NCBI GenBank assembly: GCA_902806565.1 | Contig: CADCXA010000006.1 | Span: forward strand, 1,054,001 to 1,118,000 | DNA: 64,000 nt | Direction of reading: 5' to 3' | From: Hypoxylon rubiginosum | Lineage: Eukaryota; Ascomycota; Sordariomycetes; Xylariales; Hypoxylaceae | In this document: positions 57,816 to 64,000 of the stretch, one piece after another | Layout: every line of letters starts with the position of its first letter | How positions within the stretch are numbered: position 1 is the stretch's first letter | Translations under genes and position numbers: made by a program | Notes under the pieces: generated by a model | Database searches by the model: none | The model's input: only the letters and a program-made list of their open reading frames with translations | Told to the model about the DNA's origin: nothing

Positions 57816-57923
57816 TATTGTTGTGCAAGGAGCTATGAACTTAGCTGCTAAAGGCTATGGGCATACATATCTACCTGTCACTGAGGCCCTTTGAGCTCCT
57901 GTCCTAGCCCTTCTATCCGGACT
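57816..57923. repeat. Diverged relic repeat, copy B
   Basis: Second copy of the sequence at 53523-53632, in the same orientation. CCAAGGAGCT occurs once more close to each copy (about 53457 and 57942), suggesting that the original unit was longer. Confidence 0.5.
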
Positions 57924-60447
57924 AACAGGCCAAGCTCATCGTCCAAGGAGCTAAGAGCTGAAAGGCTAGAACCCTAGCACTTGGTATGTTTCCCTAAGCT
58001 ATCGCACATGAGACATGGCTAGAGTTTTCTGTGGCGAGAACATGATGGTAACTTGCTGAGAAGATAGATCCAGCCCTGTTTACCCCCCACGTAAGGACGA
58101 GGGAAACATACGATACGGACACGGAGTAGGTAGAATTGCTTTTTCTTTTCAATCCGCCTTTACCATAGGCTCTAGACCTTGGGTCAAAGCCCGTCATTAT
58201 CAAGGGGACCGTCTCTTAGATGTTATCCAATTAATGAGGTACTTCCTACATCTAGTTAAATCTACAGATGAGAAGAAAGGGGGGGATTTACTGTTTTGAG
58301 ACAAATTTCCGTAGGCATAAAAGCCACAATTGCTCCAACCGACGGTTTAATGCGCGCGAAACTGGCGACCACCCCTGTTCTAACGGGCATATGCCAGCGC
58401 CGGACACCATCACCCAATGGCTGAAGTCATCACGATCTCACTTCATTGCATGTCCCTTGAGCGAGGGAAGCCCCGAATGGGCATGTTAGCATTCGGCAGG
58501 CCTCCAACGCCGGATGCACCGGTTGCCCAGCTCCGGTCATGCCTTCTCGAAGAACGGGACCGCCGCAGTCGTCAGAAGCAGATCGCCAGTTGTTAGGAGT
58601 GGTTCGCGGATGCGTGGCTCATCAGCGGGCCGCGTCAGACCTACTAAAGAGCTGACGACTGACTTAGTATAAGGCCTTTCAAGCCACATATGGAGTCCTA
58701 GGTCTAATTGACGGACGACAAGCCATGGAGTCGAGGGCGTACATTTGCCAAGAGATTCACGTCATGATGCAAGATATACTATTTCATCTCAACAAGACAA
58801 GAGATAAGATGAAACTCGGGGGAGTGGAAGCTAGGAGATACACTACTCGCGTCAGCTCACTAATTGGACAGAAGCGCTGCCGGCAGTAGAGGAGTTCAGC
58901 TAACATGCATATACTTTGGCGTCGTCCACCAGTCAGCCCTTGCATAAAAAAGCCACAAAGCGTGTGACGGGTGATATTTCAAGATAACGGGTTTTAGTGA
59001 GGGTGTAGGGCTTAGGAAACCTGCAACATGAAAGCCCAGGGCCAAGATGAGCTAAGAGCTAGTTTAAATAGTTTTATGATCGTGAGAAAAGAAGGCATGT
59101 CTTGGTAAGGTAAGACACAGAAGCGAGGGATCTATTGACTGACCTACCTAGCATCCCGAAGACCGAAGAGCGAAAGGGGTGAGCGTTACGATCTTGGGCA
59201 GTCCTCCCAACGAAATCTACCTAGGTAAGGTGAGCAATCTAGATGAAGACGCAGATTTTCCTTTCCTCGGGCTACACCAACCCCGCTGCTGTCGAATCTG
59301 TGCTGTGAGCTTATCTCACGTTTCAGAAGACCCCAGATCTCGCATCGGGAGAAGATGACGTTCCTCCTCGCGAGTGATGGGTCCATTACAAGACAAGACT
59401 CGTCTTGAAGAAAATGCCCAACGGCAGCGCACGTGTAAGCTCACGCGTAATCTCCGCAAGCCACTGATGCAAATGGCAATGGCAATGGCAATTGGGGGGG
59501 CTCTAGGAACGTGATAGGTTTATAAACAAAGAAACCCCTCTTTTTCGCGGTACTTTGCAACCCCCGGTTTCCGGAGGAAGCAACCTTCAAGGCACGGGCA
59601 GCACGGGTGGGACGGGGCAAGCGGGGGTAGCAATCCTGTCAGCCCGTCCCAGACAAAGTAGAAGAAGAGGAAAGAAGGATTGCCCGGTCAGTCAATGACG
59701 GGCGTTGTTAGGGCCCAAGCCAAGCCCGGAGTGGGTGTGTGACAGCGGCATTCTCCGAGCTCTCTTGCCCACCCCGCCCCCCCAAAAAGGCGGAAAGGAA
59801 GCAAGTAGTCATCTTCCTACACCTATTATTATGTTTTTTTTTTCTATTAACGAAATAAGTGAAATCTTCAGCGGGTTTCGCTTCTTCCCAAGTCAGGAAA
59901 GACAATCATATCATGCGTTTTCTTGGCCCCGAAGCAGATCTATTACCGGCAACTACCATATGATTATTTTTTCTCTCTGACCCCGTTCGTTCGTCACCCC
60001 GCGCGATGAATATATCCCTCTTCAGCTTCTTCAGCAACGAGACGCGCAATGGATTAGCGAAGCCGCCCTCCGCAGTAGCCCAACGTCAGCGAACGAACCA
60101 AGCCCGCCATAGGAGGTAAGTATAGTAACCAAATTTTCATGTTCCCGTGTCTCGCTTCTGTTATTCCCCGCTTGGTAAGCTATTGCGTCCGATGAGAAAT
60201 ACATACAATAGGTATGGTTAGCTGGCGCAAGCAGTTGTGGCTTTTGGCTTAAACACACCCTGGACCGGATGTCGTTGAAACAAACCCTGTACGGGTCAGC
60301 ATTTTAAAAAGGGACAAAAAGGAAAGAAAGAAAATTTTAAGGGTAAGCCCGTTCCTTCGTACGCACACGCCCCCTTGGGACGATCAACAGATTTGATGCG
60401 ACTTCATCTCGCACTACTACCGGGGGGTCTAGATCTGTCATTGTAAG

Positions 60448-60491
60448 CCTGTCTGTCTGTCTGCCTGTCCTGCCTGCCTGTCCTGCCTGCC
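60448..60491. repeat. CTGT/CTGC/CCTG microsatellite
   Basis: Imperfect 4-5-bp pyrimidine-rich tandem array (GTCTGTCTGTCTGCCTGTCC...) in non-coding DNA. Confidence 0.85.
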
Positions 60492-61063
60492 CCGGACGAG
60501 GAGAGCTAAAAGGGGTATCGTTCTTTAATGTAAGTCATTGGTAATCCGGGACCGGGCCGACTGGTGGCGGTCGCTTTCGGTGTAAATGATAGGCCGGACA
60601 TTGGCGTCGTCGACGAATGAGGCATGTGAAGGAATGCACACTAGTCACAAATCGGTTGACGTGCTCACACGTACCTAGTAGACCCTACACCCTACGAGGA
60701 AATCGAGTCGTGGGGAATTGGAACATTGGTCCCCCCCCCGCATGGGAAGATGCACCGCTCCGAAACGCATTCAAGACATTTTGCTACTGATTTTTGACAT
60801 GAACATGTGGTATTCGCAATGGTATTGGATATAGTCTGGTATGTATCTACAGTAAAACCAACAGTCCTAACGAGATAAGGCCGAGACGGCCGGCTTCCCC
60901 CCTTCTAAGTAGTAGCGTCCCAGGTATCTAGTTGATAGTTGATCTAAAGTGATATTATCCCGTAACGCCGCCTACCCCCAAATGACGCTGATCGTGTGAC
61001 ATTTCTCTCATTCGCGTTCCCGTAAAAAGACGTGTGACATAGGTGTGCGCATGAGACTGGCGA

Positions 61064-63030
61064 TCACCAGCCGAACTGCTCGCAGTGCACCTCGATGGCC
61101 GGCCCGTCGACGCTAATGCAGCTAGCGGCGACATTGCGGACGACCTTGATGAGGCCGTCGGGCCCGCAGGCGGCGATGAGGACTCGCTGGTCCCTGCCCA
61201 CCGACTCCACCGCGCTTCGGATCAGCGCCTCGGTGTCGGGCCTACCCACGATGATGGGCAGGTCCACCATGCTCGCCGCGGAGGAGGGGATGTCCACGCG
61301 CCGCGGGGAATACTTGTCGTCCCTGTCGGACTGGTAAGGGGTGGCGGCCGACGAAACCTGGCCACTCACGGCGCTGAACTCGACGCTCTTCTCGAGCGCC
61401 GACGGGACCAAGTCGGTCGAACTCCCTGACGACGAGGTACGCGCGGTGGAGCCTGATCTGCCGGCCGGATGTGTAGGTGGCAGTCGGGTCACATGCACCT
61501 TAAGCGACACTTTGGGGGAATGGTAATGGTTGCGAAGGTTGTTCAGATGCTCCGTGAACCATGTCAGATTATCTAGGAATCAATTAGTTCGGCCTTTTTA
61601 TTAGCGTAGGACGTATTACGCACCTTGTCCTTTGACGGCCCAGATGAAGTCGATCTGTTGGGTGGAGGTTTCGGCCATCCGTTCGAGCATATCGGCCGCT
61701 ATTCCAAATGTGAAAGTTGCACCAGAGCCACCTGCAACCAGGACGACCTTGTCGAAGTCCAACGGGTCGGGGTCTGTACCATAGGGTCCTTCGACCGAGG
61801 CCCTAAGACTTTTGCCAGGGTTCTGCAGTGCGTGCTCGTGAAGGTCGCGCGTGAAGCCGCTGTATGAATTGATGACAAGTTCCATCGGGTCGCTGGCCAC
61901 GATAGTGAAGGGATGGGTCTCGAAAGAGCGAATCTGCGGAAGCCAGACGTAGCAGTGCTTTCCGGGTCGAGCGCGTAGGATGGGCTTCTTGAGTACTATT
62001 CTAGTACCGCCGTCTGGGAGAGCATAGACCGTGGCTTCGTTATTGATGCTGTTATAAACCAGTCGACCGAATCGAATAAGGCGATCCGCAAACCAGATTG
62101 CACCAATAATGACGGTCGCATATAATCCCTGGTCGGGATTGAAGCTAGGACGGTGCAGACCCAAAGTTACAACAATGACTATGAACAGGGCTACATGTAT
62201 GATGTAGAAGAGTTCATAGTTGAAGCGCTTTAGAATCATACCAGCTAGAACTGAGAAGAGCAGAGCAAATCCAAGGACAATACCGGCCGTAACGACATCT
62301 TCTTGGAGGATGTAGACACGATCGTTGTTGAGGAAGTAGTCCGTGTAGATGGAGGCATGCAGGATAGTGAACAACATCGTGGTGTATCCGGCAATTTGAT
62401 GTAGGACATTGAGTCGCTCATAGGAATAGGTAGTCAGGAATGCCAAAGGGGTATTTTTCAGGGCGAGGAAAACAACCAGGGCCATGTTTCCAGTCGCCAT
62501 CCTAGAATTACATATGTTAATACAAGAACCGGCCGGAAGCGGTGTCATGAGAACTCACCAGCCGAACCGGGCGGCAAAGTTAGTAATTTGGGTATAATCA
62601 TCCTGGTAGAAATCGTAGAAGCTGAAAAGGATATTGAGAGCGACGTAGACGGTGACGACAACGGCATGTCCAACGGAGGTGAAGCCAGGCAGAGATCGTA
62701 TGAATATTTTCCGAAAAACTCTGAAGCAAACTATTAGATTATGAATGTATTCATCTCCAACGGTGGTCGGACTCACCTCGTGGTAGCAATAAAAGGTCGT
62801 AAGATAGGGTTGCGCGCACGGGTCCAGCCCAGTCGGACAAACACAAAACGAATCCAGAAGGAAAGAATGAAGACACCAATGAGGGCACTCAGCGAGGCGG
62901 CATAGTATATCAACATTTCGACGTTGACTTCTTGCCGTGCTTCTAGGTATGCCTCAAAGGCCTCAGCGGCGGCCTCAGCGGCGGCCGCTGCCGCTTCGGA
63001 TGCTTCAGGACTCATGGAACTCGACGACAT
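61064..63030 (-). CDS. Ferric-reductase-like transmembrane flavocytochrome (4 exons)
   Basis: Exons 62777-63030, 62559-62720, 61624-62501 and 61064-61572 join over three short introns (56, 57 and 51 nt) and give 600 residues. An Ala/Glu-rich N-terminus precedes a first membrane helix (ALIGVFILSFWIRFVFVRLG) and about six more. The heme-binding helices are visible with paired histidines (LHQIAGYTTMLFTILHASIY and HVALFIVIVVTLGLH). The FAD motif HPFTIVAS (about 333) and the NAD(P) motif LVAGGSGATFTFG (about 388) follow, with a final CGPDG and an EQFGW end. This is the layout of FRE-type metalloreductases, which pass electrons from NADPH through FAD and two hemes to extracellular Fe(III) or Cu(II). 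A Ser-rich insert (about 460-510) splits the NADPH domain. Iron-dependent control is likely but no site was identified. Confidence 0.92.
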
Positions 63031-63772
63031 GATGGACTGCTGAGATGATCGTACTTCGTTGCAGCTACCAGTAAGTGAGACCTGTCAGAAGCCGGAGACG
63101 AAATAAATATATGCTTCTAATACAGCCTTATGATGAGCTGAGCTATCGGTAGCGAAGGCTATGACGGACGTCAGGACGCGTCTCTGCCAAGGAAGGGCGC
63201 CTTTGTTATATGCTGAGAGGTCGGAACCGAGGGGGGTAATGTCACGTATATCGACTTGAAAGGATGAGGCGGATTAGCAACTAATCTGCCGTGGGGGTAG
63301 ACGTAAGCTTGTCAGTTATAAGTAGTACAATCCTGATGGCTTGCTCAGAGGTAAATGAACGGGCGCAGCTGTGATTATATCATAAGTCTTCTCCTCCTTC
63401 AGTCTATACTAAGAAGTTTCCGAAATCGTGCAACTGCGAGTCCGTGACGCCGGGGCTCTCGTATGATATAGTTACAAACCATACTTGGATGAAATCCTAT
63501 ACCCAAAGGGGAAGTATTAGATACGGCGCGGGGCCATTTCGTCTCATCTGCCTCGAGAGGAGAGTTGTGGTTGATACTACATGCATGTCAACCATATCGG
63601 ACAAGGCAGGTGAATTATTGGAAGTTGTGAGGCATGTCACAAGCGTCTTAGCTCGCTAGAATTCCGAGTGAGTTACATTTTGGAGTTATCGAGAGTAGAT
63701 GAAGAGAGTATGGCACTAGGTCTATAGATAGGCTCGGAGGCAGGGCAGCAAGCCAGCAAGCTAGCAAGCCAC
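63031..63772. other. Intergenic region
   Basis: Upstream region of the ferric-reductase gene. No coding region, RNA gene or clear repeat is supportable. Confidence 0.45.
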
Positions 63773-64000
63773 TCACGAGACATGGTAGGCTGTAGCAAGG
63801 TTCCGACGTAGACAATGTCGACATGGGAGATAGAGAGTGAGGTTTCGCTTAAGCAGCCAAGGTAACATGGCTTCGAAGGCGGCTTGCATGTTGAGGCCCG
63901 AGGAGACGGAGCTGTAAGCCAGACTGTTGAAAGACAAGTACTCCTTCGGGAAAGAAGAGAATAGAGTCAAGGAAAACTCGACGTTCTGGATCCTGGATGG
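63773..64000 (-). CDS. Possible partial gene at right edge
   Basis: A minus-strand frame is open from the window edge to a stop at 63773 (about 75 codons, including FPKEYLSFNSLAYSSVSSGL and AFEAMLPWLLKRNLTL). It reads like protein but has no motif I recognise, and a second frame over the same bases stays open for about 48 codons. It could be the 3' end of a gene continuing beyond the window, or chance. Confidence 0.25.
   Translation of the reverse strand, partial: PSRIQNVEFSLTLFSSFPKEYLSFNSLAYSSVSSGLNMQAAFEAMLPWLLKRNLTLYLPCRHCLRRNLATAYHVS

Larger units (their letters stand above)
57342..61063. other. Gene-poor region
   Basis: About 3.7 kb without a supportable gene. It holds relic repeat copy B (57816-57923), an 8-bp-stem hairpin (58782-58789 with 58807-58814), a stop-poor frame at 58268-58489 without known motifs, a GGCAAT-type repeat (about 59473-59492) and a CTGT/CTGC-rich microsatellite (about 60448-60491). 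Confidence 0.45.

Noticed and set aside
61085..61429. Plus-strand frames within the ferric-reductase gene
   Set aside because: Shadows of exon 4, which carries a clear CGPDG motif in the minus-strand frame.

Overview
The window comes from a filamentous ascomycete (Pezizomycotina, most likely Sordariomycetes). The evidence is short 50-110 nt introns with GTAAGT-like donors and CTAAC-like branch points, fungal ribosomal protein genes with introns, a Vac7 homologue, an SNF2 remodeller of the fungal Mit1 type, a fungal NACHT/STAND gene, GPI-anchored wall proteins and remains of a HET-domain gene. I found no operons, CRISPR array, intact transposon or biosynthetic gene cluster. Spliced gene models were assembled by hand from splice motifs and reading phase, and every spliced total is divisible by three.

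Left part (0-15 kb): a small secreted protein (1499-2067, minus); an intronless medium-chain dehydrogenase/reductase (4036-5040, plus); a badly broken HET-domain pseudogene (about 5599-7418) that also seems to be split by a short element with tRNA-type A and B boxes; a Ser/Thr-rich GPI protein (9256-9861); a cysteine-rich GPI protein with four CC-containing modules (10857-12316, minus); and a mitochondrial SpoU-type rRNA methyltransferase, MRM1 (13254-15011, minus). MRM1 is divergent from a five-exon Mit1/CHD3-like chromatin remodeller (15597-21383).

Middle part (22-45 kb): a CCCH zinc-finger protein (22215-24498), a NACHT/STAND NLR-like gene (26069-29014), two long low-complexity proteins of unknown function on the minus strand (30086-33175 and 34659-36395), a head-to-head pair of ribosomal protein genes, RPL10/uL16 (38984-39918, minus) and RPL30/eL30 (40351-40948, plus), and a coiled-coil protein (42840-44820).

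Right part (45-64 kb) is gene-poor. It has VAC7 (49910-52666), a GC-rich two-exon gene that may belong to the family annotated 'modin' (55685-57341), a four-exon ferric-reductase-like flavocytochrome (61064-63030, minus), and an open frame running off the right edge. Long stretches between these hold only short repeats, including two diverged copies of one relic sequence (53.5 and 57.8 kb).

The genes do not form one pathway. The recurring theme is non-self recognition: a dead HET gene and a STAND NLR, plus possibly the modin-like gene. The best leads are the HET pseudogene with its SINE-like insertion, the three consecutive hairpins in RPL30 intron 2, and the telobox-like site between the two ribosomal protein genes.
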